DNA of 64,000 nt, taken from NCBI GenBank assembly GCA_029465975.1, contig CM055744.1, forward strand, positions 2,803,552 through 2,867,551, in the 5' to 3' direction. Positions 35,757 through 47,325 of this stretch are shown here, in pieces. Each line of letters begins with the position of its first letter. Within the stretch, counting starts at the first letter, position 1. Position numbers and translations under genes: made by a program. The notes under the pieces were generated by a model. That model was given only the letters and a program-made list of their open reading frames with translations. It ran no database searches and was not told the DNA's origin. The stretch comes from Dallia pectoralis (Eukaryota > Chordata > Actinopteri > Esociformes > Umbridae).

Positions 35757-36715
35757 TATGTCTGTGGCTGTTGATTGCAGTGTCTGTGGCTGTTGCCTGC
35801 CAGCCATGCCTTTGTCAGGAGGACCAGCTGTTCTCATCGATATCAGAGCGCGCTGCCTCCTCCCCCACCCCTTCCAGAATGTTCCTACTATTTAGCCAAT
35901 CAACAACCAGAAAATGCTGCTTCACTGTCTATCATTTCAAAAGATTCAGACATGGTCGTATACTTTTAGCTCTACTAACCAGAGTTTTACTCACACAGTT
36001 TAAACAATTACATCATGAGAATCCTAAGAACCAGGCGGACATTTTGATGTATAACATGTATCTGTAACCCCAGAAATGTAGGCGCTATCACAATTTACAA
36101 ACGAACAAAAAAACACAAAAATCGCTTTCAAATTAGAGTGGAGAAAATCACCGTTTCTATGGATGTCTATGGGGAGGCGCAAGTTGGAAACAAAAGGACA
36201 TAACGAAATAAATATATATGTTACAGCTTATATTTGAACATTTTGAGTGACAGCACAAATAGATGAACGTTTTGATATGCCATTTGTGTGTAAAGGGTTG
36301 AAACTCAGGCAGCAGTAGCAGTTTACAAATGTTCTCTACATTTTCTGCTGAATGGGCTCTCACACTCTAGTTTTGAAGATTCCGTCAATGTATTTCAATG
36401 GGGATTAATTAGCGACATTATCGTTAATATTTCGTAAACTACATAACGAAACCTTCTACAAAACAATGCCAACTAAATAGAGTTCGGGACGCACATTTTG
36501 ACACCTTTTTGTCCATCTAGTGCAAAAACTGTGGGAGGAGTAGGGGGGACAAAAATATAATAATAATAATATATATGTGAATTACAATATGTGTCCTTGA
36601 CCATAGTCAAGCACACATAATAACTAGATAGCGTACAATTTCTGCTGAAATTGTGATGATGTGTGCTTGCGGCCACCCGTAGTCGACTGTGTACTGATAT
36701 CAACTGCCAAACTGA
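35757..36715. repeat. 0.9-kb block, copy 1
   Basis: Begins GATATGTCTGTGGCTG after a CTTTGCTGCAG junction and ends near AACTGCCAAACTGAGGTGAC. Its reverse complement is clearly related to 53,040-53,545 plus 54,120-54,335, outside the array, so the block derives from a dispersed repeat. The repeat class is unknown. Confidence 0.85.
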
Positions 36716-36814
36716 GGTGACACTGCTGCTGCATGCACCATAGTATACAATGTGTTAAACCTATCAGTCATTACTCATGAATACACACTGCTGCTGCAAG
36801 CACCATAGTATGCA

Positions 36815-37258
36815 ATGGGGGATGCCTAAAGGGAGGGAGAGCAAGCAGCAACAATTCACATGCTTTAGTATTGTATAAACGTAGTTAGTATTAACCTGGC
36901 AGTCAAGCTCAACAGGAAGTTACCATACAGGCCCCCTGTCTCATATCACTTTCCTGCCAGCCCTGACGCAGTGACTTTTGTTTTGTTATAGAATAAACAT
37001 GGACTCATCAGGTAGCCTTCTTTAAAGAAGGGAAACCCTCAACAGTTTACATTAAATTACCAGTAATAGTTCATTGGTGGGGGGCAAGGTTTGCTTCACA
37101 CCGGCTTCAAATGTTTTTCCTGGGCCTTTGCATCCTATCCTATCACCGTGACCTCTGTGAAAAAGAGAAGACAGTACAATGGACAGGAGTTTAGCACATG
37201 TTTAAATCTTCTCAGTTAATATGTACTTATTTTTATTGACTGGTTCATACCTCCGTCA
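36815..37258. repeat. 0.44-kb block, copy 1
   Basis: Begins GGGGGATGCCTAAAGGGAGG and is repeated at 41,563-42,005 with ~95% or better identity by eye. It includes the perfect palindrome CCTTCTTTAAAGAAGG. No coding content seen. Confidence 0.85.
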
Positions 37259-37640
37259 AGTATACAATGTGTTAAACCTATCAGTCATTACTCATGAATA
37301 CACACTGCTGCTACATGCACCATAGTATACAATGTGTTAAACCACCATAGTATACAATGTGTTAAACCTATCAGTCATTACTCATGAATACACACACTGC
37401 TGCAAGCACCATAGTATGCAATGTGTTAAACCTATCAGTCAGTGAATACAATGTGTTAAACACCATAGTATACAATGTGTTAAACCTATCAGTCATTACT
37501 CATGAATACACACTGCTGCTACATGCACCATAGTATACAATGTGTTAAACCTATCAGTCATTACTCATGAATACACACTACTGCTGCATGCACCATAGTA
37601 GCATATGTTAAAACAGTCATTATAAACTGCTAACTGCTGC
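37258..37640. repeat. ~64-bp satellite cluster
   Basis: Units of TATACAATGTGTTAAACC, TATCAGTCATTACTCATG and AATACACACTGCTGC. Other clusters: 34,399-34,600, 36,715-36,815, 38,930-39,900 (about 15 units, the longest), 41,105-41,560 and 42,005-42,200. Confidence 0.9.
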
Positions 37641-37998
37641 TGCACGCTAGCATATGAAACAGCTATAAATGCTAAACATGCTAACGCTGTAAACTAAGAG
37701 AGAGACCCAGAGAAAGAACTTACCCATCCATTCATTGCTGCAGGCTGTGTCTGAATGTATGCATAAACTTACAGTAACGCTAGCTAGCGCGCTAACGCTA
37801 GCTAACATGCTAACGTGTAAAAGACCCATACCCATCCATTCATTGCTAAGGCTGTCTGAATGTATGCATAAAACATGCTAACGCTAGCTAGCGAGCTAAC
37901 GCTAGCTAACATGCTAACGATAGCTAGCTAACATGCTAACGTGTAAACAGAGACCCAGAGAAAGAACTTACCCATTCATTCATTCATTCTTTCTTTGC

Positions 37999-38930
37999 TG
38001 CAGGATATGTCTGTGGCTGTTGATTGCAGTGTCTGTGGCTGTGGCCTGGCAGCTATGCCTTTGTCAGGAGGACCAGCTGTTCTCATCGATATCAGAGCGC
38101 GCTGCCTCCTCCCCCCGCCCCTTCCAGAATGTTCCTACTATTTAGCCAATCAACAACCAGAAAATGCTGCTTCACTGTCTATCATTTCAAAAGATTCAGA
38201 CATGGTCGTATACTTTTAGCTCTACTAACCAGAGTTTTACTCACACAGTTTAAACAATTACATCATGAGAATCCTAAGAACCAGGCGGACATTTTGATGT
38301 ATAACATGTATCTGTAACCCCAGAAATGTAGGCGCTATCACAATTTACAAACGAACAAAAAAACACCAAAAATCGCTTTCAAATTAGAGTGGAGAAAATC
38401 ACAGTTTCTATGGATGTCTATGGGGAGGCGCAAGTTGGAAACAAAAGGACATAACGAAATAAATATATATGTTACAGCTTATATTTGAACATTTTGAGTG
38501 ACAGCACAAATAGATGAACGTTTTGATATGCCATTTGTGTGTAAAGGGTTGAAACTCAGGCAGCAGTAGCAGTTTACAAATGTTCTCTACATTTTCTGCT
38601 GAATGGGCTCTCACACTCTAGTTTTGAAGATTCCGTCAATGTATTTCAATGGGGATTAATTAGCGACATTATCGTTAATATTTCGTAAACTACATAACGA
38701 AACCTTCTACAAAACAATGCCAACTAAATAGAGTTCGGGACGCACATTTTGACACCTTTTTTGTCCATCTAGTGCAAAAACTGTGGGAGGAGTAGGCGGG
38801 GACAAAAGTGATATAATAATAATAATAATAACTAGATAGCGTACAATTTCTGCAGAAATTGTGATGATGTGTGCTTGCGGCCACCCGTAGTCGACTGTGT
38901 ACTGATATCAACTGCCAAACTGAGGTGACA
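37999..38930. repeat. 0.9-kb block, copy 2
   Basis: Near-identical to copy 1, with a different poly-C/G length after GCTGCCTCC and a shorter TAA microsatellite, and lacking the TTGACCATAGTCAA segment. Confidence 0.85.
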
Positions 38931-40234
38931 CTGCTGCTGCTGCGCCATACTATGCAATGTGTTAAACCTATCAGTCATTACTCATGAATACACACTACTG
39001 CTGCAAGCACCATAGTATACAATGTGTTAAACCTATCAGTCATTACTCATGAATACACACTACTGCTGCAAGCACCCTAGTATACAATGTGTTAAACCTA
39101 TCAGTCATTACCAATGAATACACACTGCTGCAACATGCACCATAGTATGCAATGGGTTAAACTTATCAGTCATTACTCATGAATACACACTACTGCTGCA
39201 AGCACCATAGTATACAATGTGTTAAACCTATCAGTCATTACCAATGAATACACACTGCTGCAACATGCACCATAGTATGCAATGTGTTAAACCTATCAGT
39301 CATTACTCATGAATACACAGTTCTGCTGCAAGCACCATAGTATGCAATGTGTTAAACCTATCAGTCATTACTCATGAATACACAGTTCTGCTGCAAACAC
39401 CATAGTATACAATGTGTTAAACCTATCAGTCATTACTCATGAATACACACTACTGCTGCAAGCACCACAGTATACAATGTGTTAAACCTATCAGTCATTA
39501 CTCATGAATACACATTGCTGCTGCATGGACAATAGTATACAATGTGTTAAACCTATCAGTCATTACTCATGAATACACACTGCTGCTACATGCACCATAG
39601 TATGCAATGTGTTAAACCTATCAGTCATTACTCATGAATACACACTACTGCTACATGCACCATAGTATACAAATGTGTTAAACCTATCCGTCATTACTCA
39701 TGAACACACACTGCTGCTACCTGCACCATAGTATCCAATGTGTTAAACCTATCAGTCATTACTCATACATACACACTGCTGCAAGCACCATAGTATACAA
39801 TGTGTTAAACCTATCAGTCATTACACATGAATACACACTGCTGCTGCAAGCACCATAGTATACAATGTGTTAAACCTATCAGTCATTACTCATTACTACA
39901 GTAGTAGCTAACGCTAGCTAGCGCGCTAACGCTAGCTAACATGCTAACGCTAGTTGCGCGCTAACGCTAGCTAACATGCTAACGTGTAAACAGAGACCCA
40001 GAGAAATAACTTACCTATACATTCATTGCTAAATAACTTACCTATACATTCATTGCTGCAGGCTGTCTGAATGTATGCATACACTTAAAGTAGTAGCTAA
40101 CGCTAGCTAGCGCGCTAACGCTAGCTAACATGCTAACGTTAGCTAGCGCGCTAACGCTAGCTAACATGCTAACATGTAAACAGAGACCCAGAGAAAGAAC
40201 TTACCCATTCATTCATTCGTTCATTGGTGCAGGC

Positions 40235-41110
40235 AGAGTCTTTGTCTGTAACCAGGCAACTATGCCTTTGTCAGGAGGAACACCTGTCCTCATCGATATC
40301 AGAGCGCGCTGCCTCCTCCCCCCGCCCCTTCCAGAATGTTCCTAGTAATTAGTGTGTGTCAAAATGAATAGGAATCAGGCATGGTCGTATACTTTTAGCT
40401 CTACTAACCAGAGTTTTAATCACACAGTTTAAACAATTACACCATGAGAATCATAAGACCCAGGCGGACATTTTGATGTATAACATGTATCTGTAACCCC
40501 GGAAATGCAGGCGCTATCACAATTTACAAACGAACAAAGAAACACCAAAAATCGCTTTCAAATTAGAGTGGAGAAAATCACCGTTTCTATGGATGTCTAT
40601 GGGGAGGCGCAAGTTGGAAACAAAAGGACATAACGAAATAAATATATATGTTACAGCTTATATTTGAACATTTTGAGTGACAGCACAAATAGATGAACGT
40701 TTTGATATGCCATTTGTGTGTAAAGGGTTGAAACTCAGGCAGCAGTAGCAGTTTACAAATGTTCTCTACATTTTCTGCTGAATGGGCTCTCACACTCTAG
40801 TTTTGAAGATTCCGTCAATGTATTTCAATGGGGATTAATTAGCGACATTATCGTTAATATTTCGTAAACTACATAACGAAACCTTCTACAAAACAATGCC
40901 AACTAAATAGAGTTCGGGACGCACATTTTGACACCTTTTTTGTCCATCTAGTGCAAAAACTGTGGGAGGAGTAGGCGGGGACAAAATTGATATAATAATA
41001 ATAATAATAATAACTAGATAGCGTACAATTTCTGCTGAAATTGTGATGATGTGTGCTTGCGGCCACCCGTAGTCGACTGTGTACTGATATCAACTGCCAA
41101 ACTGAGGTGA
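40235..41110. repeat. 0.9-kb block, copy 3 (rearranged start)
   Basis: The first ~130 bases differ from the other copies: a shortened start, and a segment after the Cys/Pro-rich part that has lost ~60 bases. The rest matches copies 1, 2 and 4. Confidence 0.8.
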
Positions 41111-41562
41111 CACTGCTGCTGCTGCACCATAGTATGCAATGTGTTAAACCTATCAGTCATTACTCATGAATACACACTACTGCTGCAAGCACCATAGTAT
41201 ACAATGTGTTAAACCTATCAGTCATTACTCATGAATACACACTGCTGCAACATGCACCATAGTATACAATGTGTTAAACCTATCAGTCATTACTCATGAA
41301 TACACACTGCTGCAAGCACCATAGTATACAATGTGTTAAACCTATCAGTCATTACTCATGAATACACACTGCTGCTGCATGCACCATAGTATACAATGTG
41401 TTAAACCTATCAGTCATTACTCATGAATACACACTGCTGCAACATGCACCATAGTATACAATGTGTTAAACCTATCAGTCATTACTCATGAATACACACT
41501 GCTGCTGCCATAGTATGCAATGTCAGTCATTAAACCTATCAGTCATTACTCATCAATAACAC

Positions 41563-42005
41563 TGCTGGGGATGCCTAAAGGGAGGAGAGCAAGCAGTTAA
41601 AATTCACATTCTTTAGTATTGTATAAACGTAATAGTATTAACCTGGCAGTCAAGCTCAACAGGAAGTTACCATACAGGCCCCCTGTCTCATATCACTTTC
41701 CTGCCAGCCCTGACGCAGTGACTTTTGATTTGTTATAGAATAAACATGGACTCATCAGGTAGCCTTCTTTAAAGAAGGGAAACCTCAACAGTTTACATTA
41801 AATTACCAGTACTAGTTCATTGGTGGGGGGCAAGGTTTGCTTCACACCGGCTTCAAATGTTTTTCCTGGGCCTTTCCATCCTATCCTATCACCGTGACCT
41901 CTGTGAAAAAAGAAGACAGTACAATGGACAGGAGTTTAGCACATGTTTAAATCTTCTCAGTTAATATGTACTTATTTTTATTGACTGGTTCATACCTCCC
42001 TGTCA
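41563..42005. repeat. 0.44-kb block, copy 2
   Basis: Second copy of 36,815-37,258, carrying small indels. Confidence 0.85.
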
Positions 42006-43156
42006 AGTATACAATGTATAAAAACCTATCAGTCATTACTCATGAATACACACTGCTGCTACATGCACCATAGTATACAATGTGTTAAACCACCATAGTA
42101 TACAATGTGTTAAACCTATCAGTCAATACTCATGAATACACACTGCTGCTGCATGCAAGATAGTATGCAATGTGTTAAACCTATCAGTCATTACTCATTA
42201 CTACAGTAGTAGCTAACGCTAGCTAGCAGGCTAACGCTAGCTAGCAGGCTAACATGCTAACATGCTAACGCTAGCGGGCTAACGCTAGCTAACTTGCTAA
42301 CGTGTAAACAGAGACCCAGAGAAAGAAGTTACCCATCCATTCATTGCTGCAGGCTGTCTGAATGTATGCATAAACTTACAGTAGTAGCTAAAGCTAGCGC
42401 GCTAACGCTAGCTAACATGCTAACGATAGCTAGCGCGCTAACGCTAGCTAACATGCTAACGTGTAAACAGAGACCCAGAGAAAGAAGTTACCCATCCATT
42501 CATTGCTGCAGGCTGTCTGAATGTATGCATAAACTTACAGTAGTAGCTAACGCTAGCTAGCGCGCTAACGCTAGCTAACATGCTAACGATAGCTAGCGCG
42601 CTAACGCTAGCTAACATGCTAACGTGTAAACAGAGACCCAGAGAAAGAAGTTACCCATCCATTCATTGCTGCAGGCTGTCTGAATGTATGCATAAACTTA
42701 CAGTAGTAGCTAACGCTAGCTAGCGAGCTAACATGCTAACGATAGCTAGCGCGCTAACGCTAGCTAACATGCTAACGTGTAAACAGAGACCCAGAGAAAG
42801 AAGTTACCCATCCATTCATTGCTGCAGGCTGTCTGAATGTATGCATAAACTTACAGTAGTAGCTAACGCTAGCTAGCGCGCTAACGCTAGCTAACATGCT
42901 AACGATAGCTAGCGCGCTAACGCTAGCTAACATGCTAACGTGTAAACAGAGACCCAGAGAAAGAAGTTACCCATCCATTCATTGCTGCAGGCTGTCTGAA
43001 TGTATGCATAAACTTACAGTAGTAGCTAACGCTAGCTAGCGAGCTAACGCTAGCTAACATGCTAACGATAGCTAGCGCGCTAACGCTAGCTAACATGCTA
43101 ACGTGTAAACAGAGACCCAGAGAAAGAACTTACCCATTCATTCATTCTTTCTTTGC

Positions 43157-43975
43157 TGCAGGATATGTCTGTGGCTGTTGATTGCAGTGTCTGTGGCTGT
43201 TGCCTGCCAGCCATGCCTTTGTCAGGAGGACCAGCTGTTCTCATCGATATCAGAGCGCGCTGCCTCCTCCCCCCCCCCCTTCCAGAATGTTCCTACTATT
43301 TAGCCAATCAACAACCAGAAAATGCTGCTTCACTGTCTATCATTTCAAAAGATTCAGACATGGTCGTATACTTTTAGCTCTACTAACCAGAGTTTTACTC
43401 ACACAGTTTAAACAATTACATCATGAGAATCCTAAGAACCAGGCGGACATTTTGATGTATAACATGTATCTGTAACCCCAGAAATGTAGGCGCTATCACA
43501 ATTTACAAACGAACAAAAAAACACCAAAAATCGCTTTCAAATTAGAGTGGAGAAAATCACCGTTTCTATGGATGTCTATGGGGAGGCGCAAGTTGGAAAC
43601 AAAAGGACATAACGAAATAAATATATATGTTACAGCTTATATTTGAACATTTTGAGTGACAGCACAAATAGATGAACGTTTTGATATGCCATTTGTGTGT
43701 AAAGAGTTGAAACTCAGGCAGCAGTAGCAGTTTACAAATGTTCTCTACATTTTCTGCTGAATGGGCTCTCACACTCTAGTTTTGAAGATTCCGTCAATGT
43801 ATTTCAATGGGGATTAATTAGCGACATTATCGTTAATATTTCGTAAACTACATAACGAAACCTTCTACAAAACAATGCCAACTAAATAGAGTTCGGGACG
43901 CACATTTTGACACCTTTTTTGTCCATCTAGTGCAAAAACTGTGGGAGGAGTAGGCGGGGACAAAATTGATATAAT
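43157..43975. repeat. 0.9-kb block, copy 4
   Basis: Nearly identical to copies 1 and 2 up to the TAA microsatellite, where it passes into the amplified dyad repeats at 43,970-44,325. Confidence 0.85.
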
Positions 43976-44325
43976 AATAATAATATATATGTGAGATTAC
44001 AATATGTGTCCTTGACCATAGTCAAGCACACATAATAATAATAATAATAATATATATGTGAGATTACAATATGTGTCCTTGACCATAGTCAAGCACACAT
44101 AATTGACCATAGTCAAGCACACATAATAATAATAATAATAATATATATGTGAGATTACAATATGTGTCCTTGACCATAGTCAAGCACACATAATAATAAT
44201 ATATATGTGAGATTACAATATGTGTCCTTGACCATAGTCAAGCACACATAATAATAATAATAATAATATATATGTGAGATTACAATATGTGTCCTTGACC
44301 ATAGTCAAGCACACATAATAACAAG
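43970..44325. repeat. tandem ~65-90-bp units with TTGACCATAGTCAA dyad
   Basis: Five to six copies of TAATAATATATATGTGAGAT, ACAATATGTGTCC and TTGACCATAGTCAAGCAC, with variable TAA counts. A single unit exists inside block copy 1, so this is a local amplification of a sub-segment. TTGACCATAGTCAA is an almost perfect palindrome. Confidence 0.85.
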
Positions 44326-44405
44326 TAAAACCACTAAGAGGAGCCAGAAACAAGCAAACAAAGGAAACCCAAACAAGAACACACGGGACACCACCGTGAA
44401 TCATG

Positions 44406-44531
44406 ACAGACTGCAATCTAAATGTCTTATTTCTGCTGGTTATATTGGTGACTTAAATAGAAATGTCTTATTTCCACTGGTGATATAGGTGACTACAGTC
44501 CAGATGTTTTATTTCTGCAGATGATGTAGGT
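44406..44531 (+). repeat. ~41-bp minisatellite upstream of LBP/BPI, distal part
   Basis: About three units with GTGATATAGGTGACTACAGT, CCAGATGTTTTATTTCTG. The array is interrupted here by the hAT element and resumes at 46,977. Confidence 0.85.
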
Positions 44532-44559
44532 CAGGGGTGTCCAAAGTTTTTTTAGTGAG

Positions 44560-46817
44560 GGCCAAATACAGAAAAATAAACAAAAGTGTGGGCCACACAC
44601 TAGAGGTGACATATTGACACATGAATACTGTGTGTATTTCTAACTCACCTCTAATGTGAAGAACATTGCACTCAGTGGGAGCAGTGATGCTGTCCTTTGG
44701 ATTGAAGGATGGCTGACATGTCAGGAGAAAGTTTGGTGGTTGAGACACGAAGGACTTTACAGAGATGGCTATCAGTCATTCTGTTTCTCTGCTTTTGTTC
44801 TGATTTAACAGAGAAAAAGTTTTTCACATATGTCTGTTGAGCCGAACAGGCTCATTATTCTTTTCGCGTGGCGTCTCATCAGAGGAAACTTGGCATTATC
44901 CAAACTCAGTCGGCCCTTCTCTTTCAAAAGCTGGTCGATTTCTGATCTCAGCTAATAAAACTGCTGCAGCAGAGAGCCGCGCACATCAGAGTGGTAGTGT
45001 ACATACCCATATTCAGCATCCAGATCAGAGTGGTAGTGTACATACCCGTATTCAGCATCCACATCAGAGTGGTAGTGTACATACCCATATTCAGCATCCA
45101 GATCAGAGTGGTAGTGTACATACCCATATTCAGCATCCAGATCAGAGTGGTAGTGTACATACCCATATTCAGCATCCACATCAGAGTGGTAGTGTACATA
45201 CCCATATTCAGCATCCAGATCAGAGTGGTAGTGTACATACCCATATTCAGCATCCACATCAGAGTGGTAGTGTACATACCCATATTCAGCATCCAGATCA
45301 GAGTGGTAGTGTACATACCCATATTCAGCATCCAGATCAGAGTGGTAGTGTACATACCCATATTCAGCATCCAGATCAGAGTGGTAGTGTACATACCCAT
45401 ATTCAGCATCCAGATCAGAGTGGTAGTGTACATACCCATATTCAGCATCCAGATCAGAGTGGTAGTGTACATACCCATATTCAGCATCCACATCAGAGTG
45501 GTAGTGTACATACACGTATTCAGCATCCACATCAGAGTGGTAGTGTACATACCCATATTCAGCATCCAGATCAGAGTGGTAGTGTACATACCCATATTCA
45601 GCATCCAGATCAGAGTGGTAGTGTACATACCCATATTCAGCATCCAGATCAGAGTGGTAGTGTACATACCCATATTCAGCATCCACATCAGAGTGGTAGT
45701 GTACATACCCATATTCAGCATCCAGATCAGAGTGGTAGTGTACATACCCATATTCAGCATCCAGATCAGAGTGGTAGTGTACATACCCATATTCAGCATC
45801 CACATCAGAGTGGTAGTGTACATACCCATATTCAGCATCCAGATCAGAGTGGTAGTGTACATACCCATATTCAGCATCCAGATCAGAGTGGTAGTGTACA
45901 TACCCATATTCAGCATCCAGATCAGAGTGGTAGTGTACATACCCATATTCAGCATCCAGATCAGAGTGGTAGTATACATACCCGTATTCAGCATCCACAT
46001 CACTTAGGAAAGCTTGAAATTGTCTGTGGTACAGTCCTCTAGCTCGAATTATGTTGACAGTTTTTACAACAGTGTTCATCACATCGCCCAGCCGGACAGT
46101 CTTGGCACACAGTGCTTCTTGGTGGATTATACAGTGCATGCTAACAGCCTCACCTCCACTCTTTTACCTTGGCGCACACCATCCATGCCATTCCTTTGCG
46201 CTCGGCCGACAGCAAACATCATCTACTCCCTGCAAAAACATTAACAGCTGCGCGGTGTCTGTGGCATCTGTGCTTTCATCGCATGCTATCGAGTAAAAAT
46301 CAAAAGCACTAGCTTAGTCTCTCAGCTGAAGTTTCAAGTTAGCTGACAAGTCCTCGATTCTCCGCACCACTGTATTTCTGGATAAGCTCACGTTGTTGAA
46401 ATCCTGCACTTTTTCCGGGCACATTATTTCTGTGACTTTGATAGGCACTGCTTTATGAAATCACCGTCTGAGAACGGTTTGCTGTGCCGGGCAATAAGTT
46501 TAGCGACTTCATAGCTTGCGTTTTTTGCGTTTTACTGTATTTTGTTAGCATGAAAAAAAACTGTTGTTGAGCTTGCATGCTAGCTGCCATTTGCTTGACT
46601 TTCTGCGTTCGTTCGGCACCGGGGTACAATGTGTAGCTCTGATGTTTGGTCTCATAGTGCCGATGGACATTATACTCTTTCATCACAGCAACATCTTCAT
46701 TGCAAATCAAACAGATACACTTTCCGCTGATTTCTTTGGAGAAATATTGATTTTCTCACTGTGTTTGAAATCTTCTACACTCACTTGCTATTTCGCGTTT
46801 CTTTGGTGCTGCCATTT
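44560..46817 (-). pseudogene. hAT transposase remnant (GTF2IRD2/ZBED5-like type)
   Basis: Read from ~46,817 down: a start MAAPKKRE, an in-frame stop, then a BED-like zinc finger (CLICNEDVAVMKEYNVHRHYETKH region, ~46,715-46,640). Further on is CIIHQEALCAKT (46,139 onward), the segment ending AEYG, then the 39-bp repeats, then SLLQQFY, a stop, and LRSEIDQLLKEKG. The C-terminal part is present in broken frames to ~44,560. These blocks match the transposase type domesticated in vertebrate GTF2IRD2 and ZBED5-like proteins (family recalled, not searched). It is clearly non-functional. Confidence 0.75.
44987..46001. repeat. 39-bp minisatellite, 26 units, inside the transposase
   Basis: Unit CAGAGTGGTAGTGTACATAC plus CCATATTCAGCATCCAGAT (39 bp, 13 codons). 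Nearly all units are identical apart from G/C alternation at one position (CCAGAT versus CCACAT) and rare CGTATT variants. All frames stay open, so long repetitive translations exist on both strands. On the minus strand the unit reads SDLDAEYGYVHYH, which is the transposase's own local sequence multiplied in frame. Confidence 0.95.
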
Positions 46818-46976
46818 CTGGTGACTCGCGGTAAAAGTTTTTCTTTGATTAATTTTGTTTAGTGGAGAAGCACCGTTTCCGTGGCTGGCTCCATGTTGAA
46901 ACTGAGAAATGCAACAAAGTTGAGCTCAATCTTCTTGTGCGGGTCATATTCAATTATATTACTTTGGACACCCAGG

Positions 46977-47325
46977 ATGTAGGTGATCCAAAACAGATTT
47001 TTTATTTCCACTGGTGATATAGGCGACTACAGTTCAGATGTTTTATTTCTGCAGATGATATAGATGATCACAACACAGATTTTCTATTTCCACTGGTGAT
47101 ATAGGTGACTACAGTCCAGATGTTTCATTTCTGTTGGTGATATTAGTGACTACAATCCAAATGTCTTATTTCTGCAGGTGATATAGGTGATCACAACACA
47201 GATGTTTTTTTTTCCACTGGTGATATAGGTGACTACCGTCCAGATGTTTTATTTCTTTTGGCAATATAGGTGATCTCAACACAGGTGTTTTATTCCCGCT
47301 GGTGATGTAGGTGACTGCAGTCCAG
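46977..47325 (+). repeat. ~41-bp minisatellite abutting the LBP/BPI start codon
   Basis: About 8.5 units of GTGATATAGGTGACTACAGT / CCAGATGTTTTATTTCTG alternating with a GATCACAACACAGAT variant. The last partial unit ends CTGCAGTCCAG directly before the start ATG of the LBP gene. Many units contain a TTTCTGCAG acceptor-like motif. No separate TATA box or conventional promoter could be seen. Confidence 0.85.

Larger units (their letters stand above)
34399..44330. repeat. higher-order tandem repeat region
   Basis: Composite array of four modules: a ~64-bp satellite (CACCATAGTATACAATGTG type), a ~140-bp GCTAGC-rich repeat, a ~0.9-kb block and a ~0.44-kb block. The 0.9-kb block starts at ~35,757, 37,999, 40,235 and 43,157, giving periods of ~2.24, 2.24 and 2.92 kb. 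Copies of the block are nearly identical, implying recent amplification or homogenisation. No host coding sequence was recognised. Short repeated frames (such as a 68-residue one in every block) reflect duplication only. Confidence 0.9.
44532..46976 (-). mobile_element. hAT element with 8-bp TSD, inserted in the minisatellite
   Basis: Starts CAGGGGTGTCCAAAGT and ends ACTTTGGACACCCAGG, inverted apart from two terminal bases. The perfect 8-bp duplication ATGTAGGT lies on both sides (44,524-44,531 and 46,977-46,984). The interior carries a degraded transposase on the minus strand and a 26-copy minisatellite. It lies ~350 bases upstream of the LBP/BPI start codon. Confidence 0.9.

Noticed and set aside
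37999..38219. Acceptor-like CTTTGCTGCAG followed by an open segment in each 0.9-kb block, read as a repeated exon
   Set aside because: No donor or homologous protein is recognised, and the frame changes with poly-C length between copies.
36157..43772. A 68-residue minus-strand frame present in four near-identical copies
   Set aside because: The copies are recent tandem duplicates, so conservation says nothing about coding. There is no recognised domain.
44987..46001. CRISPR-like regular repeats
   Set aside because: There are no unique spacers, the units are directly abutting, and the genome is vertebrate.
44837..46139. Four long repetitive frames (338-401 codons) on both strands, which might suggest a repeat protein
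   Set aside because: All are phases of the 39-bp minisatellite. The only meaningful one is the transposase frame from which the unit derives.
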